Shown here in pieces: positions 20,916 through 30,152 of a stretch of 64,000 nt of DNA. The stretch comes from Burkholderia sp. WSM2230 (GTDB lineage Bacteria; Pseudomonadota; Gammaproteobacteria; Burkholderiales; Burkholderiaceae). The notes below the pieces were generated by a model. That model was not told the DNA's origin and did no database searches. It was given only the letters and a program-made list of their open reading frames with translations. Numbering within the stretch: position 1 is the stretch's first letter; every line of letters starts with the position of its first letter. The position numbers and the translations under genes were made by a program. The stretch is from NCBI RefSeq assembly GCF_000472445.1, contig NZ_AXAJ01000005.1, positions 626 through 64,625 on the forward strand, written 5' to 3'.

Positions 20916-21113
20916 ATGCACCAACGCTTTGATTTCCTTGCGAGGCCTTCCCGGCAGCGCGGCCAGGCCTATGCGGAATACCTCGTGATTACGGCTGCGC
21001 TGATCGGCATCCTTTTCCTGGTCACTGGCGACACTGCTGCGCCGTTCACGACACTCGTCTCGAGCTTCAAGTCGTTTTTCAGCGCCTACAGCTTCACCCT
21101 CTCGCTTCCCTGA
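20916..21113 (+). CDS. second, short Flp/TadE-type pilin-like peptide
   Basis: 65 residues. RGQAYAEYLVITAALIGILFLVTGD shows a processing site after Gly and Glu at +5, followed by one hydrophobic helix, like Flp and TadE-class prepilins. The mature product would be only about 50 residues. It could be a minor pilin or a tip or adaptor subunit. It begins one base after the preceding stop, within the same operon. Its sequence differs from the main Flp in both leader and tail. Confidence 0.78.
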   Translation: MHQRFDFLARPSRQRGQAYAEYLVITAALIGILFLVTGDTAAPFTTLVSSFKSFFSAYSFTLSLP

Positions 21114-21133
21114 CCGGCAACGGTCGATTGGTC

Positions 21134-22225
21134 ATGCTTAAGAAAATCAAAATCCGTTCTCTTCTGTCGAACTCGTGGGTACTGCTGTTCGTCGCCGTGT
21201 GCGTTGCAGGCGGCCTGACATTTCTGCTGTACAAATATCTGAACGATCGGGAAACCAGGCTCAAGCAGGAAATAGCCGCGAACAAGGTACACGCAGACGT
21301 CGAAGTGGTGGTGCCCGCGCGCGATCTGCCGGCTGGCACGCCGTTGTCGAGCAGCGATTTCGTATCGCGTGAGATTCAGGGCGACCTCGTCTATGACGAC
21401 ATGATCCGTCCGGAGAACTTCGATCAGTACCGCACGTCGCACCTCGTGAAGCCGGTGCGCCGCGGCCTGCCCTTGCGCGCCGCCGATATCGACGCATTGC
21501 GCGGCCGCGATTTCTCCGACGTTCTGCCGGCTGGACAGCGCGCCCTGACGGTGGAGATCGACACGGTCAACTCCACTGCGCTTCTGGTGCGCCCCGGCAA
21601 TCGCGTGGACGTGTACTGGATCGGCAGGGCCTTCCATCAGGACCACACATCCGACGACAAAAGAGTCGCGCAATTGATCATGCCGAACGTACTGGTGCTA
21701 GCCACCGGCCAGGACTTGCGCCCGCGCGACGCAGGCGAGGCGAGCGAGCACGATCAGGCGAACGCCAACAGCAGCGCAATGAGCCGCCAGGAGGGCATGG
21801 GCTACACGACGGTGACGCTGCAGGTGCCGGCCGAAGACGTCGGTCGCATCGCGCTCGCGCAGAAGATCGGCGGTTTGCGCCTGATCCTGCGCAATGCTGA
21901 CGACAAGGCCAGCGGCGGCCCCGCGTTGATCGAGGAAAAAGACGTGTTCGCGGATCCCGCGACTCTCACCAGCTCGGGCGGCAAGGCGTCGGCGCCGCCG
22001 GTGGTCGAAGTGATCGCGGGTGGCGGCGCGACCAGCGCCAACATCGTTCCGAGCATGCAATCCGACTCCTCGCGCGATACCTCGACGTCTACCAGTGCGC
22101 CGTCTGCCGCGGTTCCATCAGCATCTGTCTTGCCGCAGCGCCAGCCAAGCGTCTACGAGCAGGCCAACGCCATCGCCCAACAACTGCAGAAGGCCGTTGC
22201 GCCTAGCGCGTCTCAGCAGAACTAA
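21134..22225 (+). CDS. cpaB: Flp pilus assembly protein CpaB/RcpC
   Basis: 363 residues. The start is the ATG at 21134; an in-frame TTG lies six bases earlier. One N-terminal membrane helix (about 13-33) is followed by a SAF domain (VVPARDLPAGTPLSSSDFVSREI, about 56-120) and the CpaB core (TVEIDTVNSTALLVRPGNRVDVYWIG). The C-terminus is Ser/Ala/Gln-rich. CpaB proteins sit in the periplasm and help the secretin; the SAF domain is thought to contact glycan. The gene immediately precedes the secretin, as in most tad loci. Confidence 0.9.
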   Translation: MLKKIKIRSLLSNSWVLLFVAVCVAGGLTFLLYKYLNDRETRLKQEIAANKVHADVEVVVPARDLPAGTPLSSSDFVSREIQGDLVYDDMIRPENFDQYRTSHLVKPVRRGLPLRAADIDALRGRDFSDVLPAGQRALTVEIDTVNSTALLVRPGNRVDVYWIGRAFHQDHTSDDKRVAQLIMPNVLVLATGQDLRPRDAGEASEHDQANANSSAMSRQEGMGYTTVTLQVPAEDVGRIALAQKIGGLRLILRNADDKASGGPALIEEKDVFADPATLTSSGGKASAPPVVEVIAGGGATSANIVPSMQSDSSRDTSTSTSAPSAAVPSASVLPQRQPSVYEQANAIAQQLQKAVAPSASQQN

Positions 22226-22250
22226 AGCATCGAGCACAGGTTTCATACCA

Positions 22251-24020
22251 ATGAAAGTCAAAAACAATGCGGCGCGATTGTGCCGCCGGGTCCTGCCGTC
22301 CCTTCTGGTCGGCGTGTTGTTGTGCGAAGCGGCACCGCTCACGCTCGCTCAGAGCATCTACCCGCCCGCAGCGGACGACGCATCGGCGACCGCGCGCGTG
22401 CTGGAAATGTTCCGCGGCGAAGTGCGGATTCTGCACGTGCCTGGCACCATCAAACGCATCGCGATAGGTAACGGCAAGCTGATTACCGCGAACGTGGTCG
22501 ACGGCAGTCTGATGTTGCTCGGCGAGCAGGACGGCATGACGTCGCTTGTGGTGTGGAATGAGAAAGGCATCGCGCTGCAAACAACGGTGCGCATTGCGAA
22601 GGCCGAAGTGAACGCGTCACTGCAGCAGTTGCGCGCGGTGCTGAAGTCGGTATCCGGACTTCACATCGACGCGATCGGCTCGAACATCGTGCTGTCGGGC
22701 GTGGTCCATCGCGACATGGCGGGGGTCGTCAAATCGGCGACGCAGGATATGAAGAACGTGATCGACACCACCACGGTCGACGAAGGCGAAGCACTGAGAA
22801 AAACCGTGCACTTCAAAGTGCAGATCATGGAAGTCACACGTAATGCGCAAAGAAAGCTTGGCATTGGCTGGGACAGCGCCTTCCGCGGACCACAGATAGG
22901 CGGCGCTGCGAGCGTTGCGACAGGCGCGGCAAAGGCTATCACGGCGGGTACAAGCTATTTTCTAGCCGGCATTGCATCCAACATCACTTCGCAAATCAAC
23001 TTTGCAGTGAATAACGGCGATGCGTTCATTCTTGCCGCGCCCGAATTGAACACGAAGAGCGGCGGCACGGCCAGCTTCCTGGCCGGCGGACAAGTGCCGA
23101 TTCCACAATCAGGCGCGCTCGGCACCACGAACGTCATGTACAAGGATTACGGCGTCAAGCTAAGCATCAATCCTGTCGTCGACGTGAACGGCATCATCTC
23201 GGCACACCTGACTACCGAGATCAGCCAGATCGACCCCAGCGTGAGCTATGGCGGTCTGCCCGGCTTCCTCACGCGCAGCACGAGTTCGGACATTTCCATG
23301 CGCACGGGCGAAACGCTCGCCATTTCCGGCCTGATCAGCGCCGACGCAGTCAACGATAGCGACGGCATGCCGTTCCTCGGCCAGATACCGGTAATCGGCC
23401 AGCTGTTTCGTTCGGACAGTTTCCGCGCGAAGAAAAGCGATCTGGTCATTTTCGTGACACCGCTCATCTCCGATCCCGAACTCGCGCCCAACTCGGATCT
23501 GCTGATGCGTGCCGACGGCATAGACAGCGCGTATGTCAAGCAATTCGGCAACCCCGAGCCGCTTGTCGCCGACAAGGAAAAAGCGACGCGCACGACCGCC
23601 GCGCGTCAACCGATCCAGCCCACGCCCGCATTGCTGCCCGCGCCGATCCGCAGCACACCGCCACTTGCGCCTGCGGAGGAAAGGGCCCAGGCACCCAACG
23701 GCGGCCAGCTTCCCGCTGATGTTTCGGCACAAGCATCGCAGTTGCGTTCACCTTTCGCTGCTGTTCCAGCGGACGCGGCCTCCTCCGCTGCGGCCCAGTC
23801 GGCTTCGCAGCCGCAGTCGCAAACGCAGCCTCGACCGCAAAAAATACAAGCCCCCTCGGCAAGCACTCCCCCAGAAGGCGTCGCCGAGGCCCTGCGCATG
23901 TTGAACGCCGCCGGGCAGCCTCCGACCGCGCCGAGCGCCACGCGCGATGCGGCTGCCTCCACGACAAACGGCAAAGTGCCGCCGCAACAGGTCGGCGTCC
24001 TCGGCAGCGCGCCGAACTGA
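22251..24020 (+). CDS. cpaC: Tad/Flp outer-membrane secretin CpaC/RcpA
   Basis: 589 residues. The start is the ATG at 22251, giving a signal peptide that ends near LTLAQ; the upstream part of the open frame is a shadow of cpaB. The N-terminal N0-like domain is followed by a BON-like segment (about 125-185) and the secretin domain (about 190-425), with VPIPQSGALGTTNVMYKDYGVKLSINPVV and FLGQIPVIGQLFRSDSF-KKSDLVIFVTPLI. The last ~160 residues form a Pro/Ala/Gln-rich, low-complexity tail unusual for a minimal secretin. It forms the outer-membrane channel for the pilus. Confidence 0.93.
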   Translation: MKVKNNAARLCRRVLPSLLVGVLLCEAAPLTLAQSIYPPAADDASATARVLEMFRGEVRILHVPGTIKRIAIGNGKLITANVVDGSLMLLGEQDGMTSLVVWNEKGIALQTTVRIAKAEVNASLQQLRAVLKSVSGLHIDAIGSNIVLSGVVHRDMAGVVKSATQDMKNVIDTTTVDEGEALRKTVHFKVQIMEVTRNAQRKLGIGWDSAFRGPQIGGAASVATGAAKAITAGTSYFLAGIASNITSQINFAVNNGDAFILAAPELNTKSGGTASFLAGGQVPIPQSGALGTTNVMYKDYGVKLSINPVVDVNGIISAHLTTEISQIDPSVSYGGLPGFLTRSTSSDISMRTGETLAISGLISADAVNDSDGMPFLGQIPVIGQLFRSDSFRAKKSDLVIFVTPLISDPELAPNSDLLMRADGIDSAYVKQFGNPEPLVADKEKATRTTAARQPIQPTPALLPAPIRSTPPLAPAEERAQAPNGGQLPADVSAQASQLRSPFAAVPADAASSAAAQSASQPQSQTQPRPQKIQAPSASTPPEGVAEALRMLNAAGQPPTAPSATRDAAASTTNGKVPPQQVGVLGSAPN

Positions 24021-24042
24021 ACACGCCTAGCGGAGAATCGCC

Positions 24043-25950
24043 ATGCTCAATCTCGAGATACACACGCGAAACGCGCCCGTGCGCGCGCTGCAAGTCGAAC
24101 ACGGGTGCACGATCGGCAAGGACGCGAGTTGCGACATCAGCGTCAAGGGTCTTCTGATCGGAAAGCTGCAAGCGCGCATTGTGCGCGAGAACAACGCCTA
24201 CTACATCGAAGACCAGGGCGGCATAGCCGCAACGCTGGTCAACGGTTCGTCGATCACGCGGTACGGACCGTTGACTGAAGCCGATCAGATCGAAATCGGT
24301 ATGACGACGATCAGAATCGTTCGCGCAGCCGCCAACGAGCAACCGGTTCGCCCGAGTCACCATTCGGCACATGCGCGCTCGATGCAACCGTCGCAGTCCG
24401 TGCAGGTCGCGGACACCGCACATGTCGCACAGCCTGCAATGCAACAGCCCGCTGAACCTGAATGGCGAGCAAACCCACAGCGCCCTATCGAAGCAGGTGC
24501 GCCAGCGGCTGAACCGCAGCCGCAACCGCTTTCTCAAGCCCCGCTTGCATACGCTGCACGAGAGGACATAGCGCGTCCCGATCAACACGCAGTCACCGCG
24601 CCGTCGAGGGCGCTGTCCACTTCCGCGCCCGCCGTCAAGACGGCAGCCCAGCCGTTGGCGATTGCGCCGATCAACAGCCCGCTCGGCATCGAACTGCGCA
24701 AACAGGCGCACATGAAAGTGATTGCGGCGCTCGACTTGCGCCGTCTGAACGTCGCACGCATGGAAGACGACGAATTGCGCAAGACAGTCAGCGCCGCGCT
24801 CGACGACATCCTGAATCACGATCCGATGTTTCGCACGCCGGACATTCCGCTCGAGGCGCTGAAAAAGAGTGTGTTCGACGAAATCATCGGACTCGGGCCG
24901 CTCGAGGAACTGATTGCGGACCCGACCGTGTCGGAAATCATGGTCAACTGCCACAACGAAATTTTCGTCGAGAAAGACGGGCAGTTGACCCGCTCGCCGG
25001 TCATCTTCACCGACGATCGCGCGGTGCTGGGCGCAATCGAACGGATCGTCGCACCAATCGGCCGGCGCATCGACGAAAGCTCGCCGATGGTCGACGCGCG
25101 TCTCGCCGACGGCTCGCGCGTGAATGCGGTGATTCCGCCGCTCGCGCTCAAGGGGCCGAGCATCACGATCCGGAAGTTCTCCCGGCGCAAACTCGTCGGC
25201 GAAGATCTGATCAGATTCGGCACGCTGTCGCCGCACATGCTCGAGTTCCTGCACACCGCCGTGAAGCAGGGCGCCAACATCATCATTTCGGGCGGCACGG
25301 GCTCGGGCAAAACCACGCTGCTGAACGTGCTGTCAAGCTACATTCCGGACGATGAGCGCATCGTCACGGTGGAAGATGCCGCGGAGCTGCAACTCTCGCA
25401 GCCGAATCTCGTCTCGCTCGAAGCGCGCCCCGCCAATATGGAAGGCAAAGGCGCGGTCAATATCCGCGACCTGGTAAAGAACTGTCTGCGTATGCGCCCG
25501 GACCGGATCGTGGTCGGCGAATGCCGCGGCGGAGAAGCGCTCGACATGTTGCAGGCCATGAACACCGGTCACGACGGCTCGCTCACCACCGCTCACGCCA
25601 ACACGCCGCGCGACTGCATTGCGCGTCTGGAAGTAATGACCCTGATGTCGGGGCTGGATTTGCCGGTGCAGGCAATTCGCGAGCAGATCTGCTCGGCGGT
25701 CGACATCGTCGTGCAGCAGTCGCGCTTTTCGTGCGGCTCGCGCCGCGTCACGCATATCACCGAAGTGAGCGGCATGGAATCGGGCGTCATCACGCTGCAA
25801 GACGTGTTCGTGTTTAAGGAAGAAGGCTTCAGCGAACACGGCAAGGTTCAGGGCAAGTTCGTGCCCACTGCCTATATTCCGGACTTCTATCAGGAGCTGA
25901 TTCGCCGGCGCATTCCTGTGAATACCGACATCTTCACGCGGCCGGAGTGA
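24043..25950 (+). CDS. cpaF: Tad pilus ATPase CpaF/TadA with an N-terminal FHA-like domain
   Basis: 635 residues. Residues about 1-95 resemble an FHA domain ([12 protein letters not shown], then LVNGSSI), but the usual Ser-Arg-x-x-His after the DI strand reads IGKLQA, so the key phosphothreonine contacts are changed. A Gln/Ala/Pro-rich linker (about 105-215) leads to the CpaF ATPase: [20 protein letters not shown], Walker [10 protein letters not shown] (about 416-424), the Asp-box VTVEDAAEL, Walker [34 protein letters not shown]. It powers assembly and possibly retraction of the Flp pilus at the inner membrane. No tadZ/cpaE gene precedes it; the FHA-like domain may stand in for localisation, which is inference. 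Confidence 0.93.
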   Translation: MLNLEIHTRNAPVRALQVEHGCTIGKDASCDISVKGLLIGKLQARIVRENNAYYIEDQGGIAATLVNGSSITRYGPLTEADQIEIGMTTIRIVRAAANEQPVRPSHHSAHARSMQPSQSVQVADTAHVAQPAMQQPAEPEWRANPQRPIEAGAPAAEPQPQPLSQAPLAYAAREDIARPDQHAVTAPSRALSTSAPAVKTAAQPLAIAPINSPLGIELRKQAHMKVIAALDLRRLNVARMEDDELRKTVSAALDDILNHDPMFRTPDIPLEALKKSVFDEIIGLGPLEELIADPTVSEIMVNCHNEIFVEKDGQLTRSPVIFTDDRAVLGAIERIVAPIGRRIDESSPMVDARLADGSRVNAVIPPLALKGPSITIRKFSRRKLVGEDLIRFGTLSPHMLEFLHTAVKQGANIIISGGTGSGKTTLLNVLSSYIPDDERIVTVEDAAELQLSQPNLVSLEARPANMEGKGAVNIRDLVKNCLRMRPDRIVVGECRGGEALDMLQAMNTGHDGSLTTAHANTPRDCIARLEVMTLMSGLDLPVQAIREQICSAVDIVVQQSRFSCGSRRVTHITEVSGMESGVITLQDVFVFKEEGFSEHGKVQGKFVPTAYIPDFYQELIRRRIPVNTDIFTRPE

Positions 25951-25960
25951 GAGGTCGACC

Positions 25961-26809
25961 ATGAGCCTTCCGATTATTCTCGTGCTGGCGTTCGCCGGCT
26001 GTCTGTTTCTGATTCTTCTCGCCACGCGCATGGGCACCTCCACGCTGCGGGCCAGTTCGCGGCAGATGGCTGGCGAGATCGAATCGTCGCTCGCCGACGC
26101 TTTCGTGTTTGTGAATCGCCAGAAAGCCGCCGCCTGGAGCATGGTCGTCATTGTCGGCTTGCCGATCGTCGTGTTCGTGCTGAGCCGCAGCCTCTTCGTC
26201 GCGGCGGCTTCGATTCCGCTCGCCATGATGTTGCCGCGCAAATACTTCAAGCGCATGCACAAGAAGCGCATTGAAGCGATCGAGAAGCAATTGCCCGACG
26301 CGCTGCTGATGATGTCCGGAGCGCTGCGCGCGGGCGCGAGTTTTCCAACTGCACTAGAAGCCGTGGTGCAGGAAACACCGCCTCCCATCTCACAGGAATT
26401 CGATCTGTTGATGCGCGAAATTCGCCTTGGCATCGACCTGGACATTGCAATGCGCAACGTCGAAAAGCGCATTCCCATTCCCGACTTTCTGATGATGACG
26501 GCGGCCGTATCCATCGCGCGCGACGTGGGCGGCAATCTGGCCGAAGCGCTCGAATCGGTCGCGCGTACGCTGCGCGAAAAGCTGACGATGGAAGGCAAGA
26601 TCAGGGCGCTGACGTCGCAAGGACGCATGCAGGGCATCGTGATGACCTGTCTGCCGCTCTTTCTGATGCTGGTGCTGCGCTTCATGGAACCCAAGGCCAT
26701 GGCGCCGCTGTTCACGCAGCCGGTCGGCTGGGCCACGCTCGCAGTGATCGGCGTGATGGAAGTTCTCGGCTATTTCTCGATCTCGAAAATCACCAATATC
26801 GACGTCTGA
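25961..26809 (+). CDS. tadB: Tad inner-membrane platform protein TadB
   Basis: 282 residues. The T2SSF/GspF-type domain (about 105-245) includes KQLPDALLMMSGALRAGASFPTALEAV and SIARDVGGNLAEALESVARTLREK, flanked by hydrophobic helices at about 5-22, 58-92, 224-242 and 252-275. It pairs with TadC to form the membrane platform driven by CpaF. Only ten bases separate it from cpaF and two from tadC. Confidence 0.93.
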   Translation: MSLPIILVLAFAGCLFLILLATRMGTSTLRASSRQMAGEIESSLADAFVFVNRQKAAAWSMVVIVGLPIVVFVLSRSLFVAAASIPLAMMLPRKYFKRMHKKRIEAIEKQLPDALLMMSGALRAGASFPTALEAVVQETPPPISQEFDLLMREIRLGIDLDIAMRNVEKRIPIPDFLMMTAAVSIARDVGGNLAEALESVARTLREKLTMEGKIRALTSQGRMQGIVMTCLPLFLMLVLRFMEPKAMAPLFTQPVGWATLAVIGVMEVLGYFSISKITNIDV

Positions 26810-26811
26810 CC

Positions 26812-27693
26812 ATGCTGCTATTCATCGCTCTCACCGTCAGTATCGGGCTCATCGTTATTGCCGGCATCGCCTATCGGTCGATCAGCGGCCTCGCCGGCGC
26901 GGTGCTGCCGGAGGACCGTACCTATCTCGACCCACTGCCGAGGTCGCTGCGCCCCTTGTGGCCGCTCGTCAATTTCGTGGTCCATCATTTCGGCTCGCGC
27001 TTCAGCGGCAGGCTGGTCGAGAAGACCGAACTGCAATTGCGCCTCACGTCGCTGACGTTCCTGATGAACGCGCGTCAGTTCATCGCGCTGTCGATCATCA
27101 GCGCGGCTCTCGCTGCACTTCTCGCGCTGCTGGCAATGCTCGTGCTCGGGGTTTTCTCGGTGCTGGTACTGCTCGGCGCCGCGTTGCTCGGCTATTTCTA
27201 TCCGCGCATCTGGACACGCGACGTGCGGCGCCGCCGCGTCGCGCAGGTTCTCAGGCATCTGTCGATCTATCTCGACTTCCTGACACTTGCCGTCGAAGCC
27301 GGTCTGAACATCAACGGCGCCATTCAGAAGGCCGTCGAAAAAGGTCCGTCCGGCCCCTTGCGCTGGGAACTGGAGCACGTGCTGCGCGACCTGAAATCGG
27401 GCCTCAACCGTACAGAAGCGTTGCGCCGTCTGGACGACCGGCTGCGCATCAAGGAACTGACGAATTTTGTCGGCGCCGTCGTGCAGGCCGAGCGGATGGG
27501 CGCCGGGCTCGCCAAGTCGCTGCGCTTTCAGTCCGAGCAGCGCCGCTCCGAACGCTTCCAGCGGGCGGAGAAAAAGGCAATGGAAGCGCCGGTGAAGCTG
27601 GTGTTTCCGCTGCTCGTGTTTATCTTTCCGATCACCTTCATCGTGCTGGGATTTCCGATCGCAATGAAGTTCGTGCAGGAGGGCTTCCTATGA
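26812..27693 (+). CDS. tadC: Tad inner-membrane platform protein TadC
   Basis: 293 residues. It shares the GspF fold with TadB: LSIYLDFLTLAVEAGLNINGAIQKAVEKGPSGPL and FVGAVVQAERMGAGLAKSLRFQSEQRR are the characteristic segments (about 145-240), with hydrophobic helices near 5-22, 90-130 and 260-285. It works as partner of TadB in pilus assembly. The stop overlaps the next start by four bases (ATGA). Confidence 0.93.
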   Translation: MLLFIALTVSIGLIVIAGIAYRSISGLAGAVLPEDRTYLDPLPRSLRPLWPLVNFVVHHFGSRFSGRLVEKTELQLRLTSLTFLMNARQFIALSIISAALAALLALLAMLVLGVFSVLVLLGAALLGYFYPRIWTRDVRRRRVAQVLRHLSIYLDFLTLAVEAGLNINGAIQKAVEKGPSGPLRWELEHVLRDLKSGLNRTEALRRLDDRLRIKELTNFVGAVVQAERMGAGLAKSLRFQSEQRRSERFQRAEKKAMEAPVKLVFPLLVFIFPITFIVLGFPIAMKFVQEGFL

Positions 27694-28040
27694 AACTCGC
27701 TTGTCTAAAAGTTCACGGGCGGGACGCCGGCGTCAAGGTGTCCATCGCGCAAACCATGTGCGAGCGCATGCGCGGCCTGCTCGGCCGAGACTCGCTGCCG
27801 CCCGGCGAAGCACTGCTGCTCAAGCGCTGCGGCTCGGTGCACACGTTCGGCATGCGCTTCGAGATCGACGTGCTGTTCCTGGACCGGCGCGAACGTGTCG
27901 TCGCGATTCATCACGAGGTGCGCAAGCGCCGCGCGCTGTTCAACCTGCGCGCGGCGCACACACTTGAGATGCCGGCCGGCGCGGCGCGCGCGCACGGCCT
28001 CGCAGTCGGCGATTCACTAATCTTCGAGGCGGCGTCGTGA
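27690..28040 (+). CDS. DUF192-family protein embedded in the Tad operon
   Basis: 116 residues. The start is the ATG at 27690, overlapping the tadC stop; the much longer open frame that reads into tadC is a shadow. The family core is MRGLLGRDSLPPGEALLLKRCGSVHTFGMRFEIDVLFLDRRERVVAIHHEV and a C-terminal HTLEMPAGAARAHGLAVGDSL. No signal peptide is present here, although many DUF192 proteins are exported. Its function is unknown. Four-base overlaps on both sides tie it tightly to pilus genes. Confidence 0.88.
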   Translation: MKLACLKVHGRDAGVKVSIAQTMCERMRGLLGRDSLPPGEALLLKRCGSVHTFGMRFEIDVLFLDRRERVVAIHHEVRKRRALFNLRAAHTLEMPAGAARAHGLAVGDSLIFEAAS

Positions 28041-28870
28041 ACCTTCTTTCTTTGCCGCTACGGAAATCGCGGTCGCACGGCGTGGCGACCAGCGGCGCAC
28101 GCAAGCGCAGACAGTCGGGCCAGTCGATGGTCGAGTTCATTGTCATCGCGCCGCTATTGCTGTTCGTCTGTTTCGGCACGCTGCAGTTCGTGCTGCTCTA
28201 TCAGGCAAAGTCGACACTGGACGTGGCGGTGCTGGAAGCCGCGCGGGAAGGCGCGGTCAACCATGGCTCGATGCAGGCGATGCGCTCGGGCCTTGCGCGC
28301 GGGCTCGCGCCAATTTATGCGCGGCAGGCGAGCGCCGAGGGCGCTGCGGCGGCGCTCGCGAACGCTCAGGCAGACGCAAGCAATTTCAGCGTGATCACCG
28401 TCCTCAATCCGACGCCTGCCGCTATCAGCGACTACGCGCGACCGCGCTATTACCCCGACGAGGCGACGACCTACACCGAGATTCCAAACGATTCGCTGAT
28501 GTACCGCGATCCATCAATACCGACTGGGGCGGCCTCGCGGATGAATATTCAGGATGCCAACATTCTGAAAATACATGTGCATTACTGCTACGACATGTAC
28601 GTGCCGCTGGTGAACAAGGTGATCTACTACGCGGCCAACGTGATCGGACCTATTGGCAGTGGCGGGATTCTGACACACGAGCCGGCCAGGCCCGACATCG
28701 ATCCCTACGGCTTTCCGAAGAACGGCGACTCGCTGTGCAAGGTCAAGCTCGCGGACGGCATCAAGACTGGCCGCTGGCCGATCTCGCTGGATTCGGAAGC
28801 GATCGTGCGCATGCAGTCGCCGGTGAGAGCATCGGCGCTGAACGACTCGCCGAATCCGACGGGCAATTGA
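28037..28870 (+). CDS. tadE: TadE-family pseudopilin
   Basis: 277 residues. It begins with GTG at 28037, overlapping the DUF192 stop (GTGA). After a 27-residue basic leader comes GQSMVEFIVIAPLLLFVCFGTLQFVLLYQAKSTLDVAVLEAAREGAVNHG: a cleavage site, Glu at +5, and the TadE core with its AAREGA motif. The C-terminal part has two Cys and polar loops (HYCYDMYVPLVNK). It is a minor pseudopilin needed for Flp assembly. The next start overlaps its stop by one base. Confidence 0.88.
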   Translation: MNLLSLPLRKSRSHGVATSGARKRRQSGQSMVEFIVIAPLLLFVCFGTLQFVLLYQAKSTLDVAVLEAAREGAVNHGSMQAMRSGLARGLAPIYARQASAEGAAAALANAQADASNFSVITVLNPTPAAISDYARPRYYPDEATTYTEIPNDSLMYRDPSIPTGAASRMNIQDANILKIHVHYCYDMYVPLVNKVIYYAANVIGPIGSGGILTHEPARPDIDPYGFPKNGDSLCKVKLADGIKTGRWPISLDSEAIVRMQSPVRASALNDSPNPTGN

Positions 28871-29718
28871 TGGCGCGTCGGCTGCTGCTGGTCGCCATCG
28901 CCGCGTCCGGCGCTTGTCTGCCGCTGCGATCTCACGCCGTCGACGCGGTCGTGACCCGCGTACGGCCGGCGCCGGGAGTGGTGATGATGGTCGGCGGAAT
29001 GGCAGGCGCCGCCGAGCCCGTTGGGCTGACCGTTCGCGCGGCGCCGCGTGCGGTCGCGTACGCACCTGACGATGCGGGCGGTCGTCAGTCGGGGGCCTAT
29101 CCACCTGATAACCCGGACGGTCGGCAATCGGTAGCCTATTCACCTGACGACGCGGATGGTCGCCAATCCGTCGTGATCCAGCCTGGCCGCGAATCATTGC
29201 GTGGCGCCGTGCGGCAGTCGTCCGCGTTGGTCGCTGCGCGCGTGATGGCGCTGTGGCCAATCATTAACGAAGCGGCACGCGCGGCCGGACTGGACAGCGC
29301 GCTGCTGATGGCCGTGATCGACGTCGAGTCAGGAGGCAATCCGCAAGCGGTGTCGCCCAAAGGCGCAACCAGTCTCATGCAGTTGATGCCCGGCACGGGC
29401 GCACGCCACGGCGCGTCGGATCTCTTCGACGCAGGTCAAAACGTGGCTGCGGGCGCGCGCTATCTGAAGGAACTCATGCGCCAGTTCGGCGACCTGCCGC
29501 TGGCGCTGGCCGCCTACAACGCCGGCGAGGGCGCCGTGCAAAAGTATGGCGGGCAGATTCCGCCGTATGCCGAAACGCAAAGCTACGTGCCGAGGGTTAT
29601 CGCCCGCTACAGGTGGTATCGGAGCGCGGCGTCTTCAATGGCGATGCCGTTGGGAGCTGAACTAGCTGACGGCGTGAATGGACGCCTTTTCGCGGTGGGT
29701 TCGCGAGGCCGAAACTGA
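28870..29718 (+). CDS. lytic transglycosylase closing the Tad operon
   Basis: 282 residues. The start is the ATG at 28870, overlapping the tadE stop. After a signal peptide (1-23) come three tandem 13-residue repeats (63-101, pattern AYxPDDxxGRQSx; DNA 29056-29172). The SLT domain (about 125-255) follows, with catalytic Glu153 in VIDVESGGNPQAVSPKGATSLMQLMPGT and the AYNAGEGAVQKYGG motif. It cleaves peptidoglycan and probably opens the wall for the pilus, as VirB1-like enzymes do in secretion systems. The three repeats are unusual for the family. Confidence 0.92.
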   Translation: MARRLLLVAIAASGACLPLRSHAVDAVVTRVRPAPGVVMMVGGMAGAAEPVGLTVRAAPRAVAYAPDDAGGRQSGAYPPDNPDGRQSVAYSPDDADGRQSVVIQPGRESLRGAVRQSSALVAARVMALWPIINEAARAAGLDSALLMAVIDVESGGNPQAVSPKGATSLMQLMPGTGARHGASDLFDAGQNVAAGARYLKELMRQFGDLPLALAAYNAGEGAVQKYGGQIPPYAETQSYVPRVIARYRWYRSAASSMAMPLGAELADGVNGRLFAVGSRGRN

Positions 29719-29741
29719 ACGGGCAGCCCGCCAGCCCGCGC

Positions 29742-30143
29742 TCATTGTGCGGCGCCGCTGCTCGCGCCAGTGCTGCAACGCAACGCTTCTTCTATTGATT
29801 TATCGAGGCTGGCGAGCGCCTCGGCAATGACCGGCATTTGCGACGTTGCAAGCTCGCGATTGTGCGCGCGCCCTGCCGCTTCCAGTTCGGACAGCGCCGC
29901 AGTCAACGCATCATGAGCAAGCATGCGGGCCGACCCGGCCATGCGATGTGCGGCGCTTGCCACTTCGTCCCAGCATCCGGCCTCGAAGCTCTGCTGTAAC
30001 GACACAAGCGTTGTTCGGTTCGTTTCGGCGATCAGTTCGAGCACGCGTGTGATGGCGCGCTCGTCCTCGCCGACCAGTTCCTGAGCATTGGCCCGAAGCA
30101 GGCGGGAATCGGGACAGGATATTGCGGCTTTCATGCTGCACAT
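29742..30143 (-). CDS. HPt-domain phosphotransfer protein (copy 2)
   Basis: 133 residues from the ATG at 30143; an alternative ATG three codons later exists. The HPt core is AAHRMAGSARMLAHDALTAALSELE, with His66 the likely phospho-acceptor. It is shorter than copy 1 (6462-7016) and lacks the disordered leader. It lies nine bases after the response regulator on the minus strand, the same order as in copy 1, and ends 23 bases from the convergent transglycosylase. Confidence 0.8.
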   Translation of the reverse strand: MCSMKAAISCPDSRLLRANAQELVGEDERAITRVLELIAETNRTTLVSLQQSFEAGCWDEVASAAHRMAGSARMLAHDALTAALSELEAAGRAHNRELATSQMPVIAEALASLDKSIEEALRCSTGASSGAAQ

Positions 30144-30152
30144 ACCCGCTCA

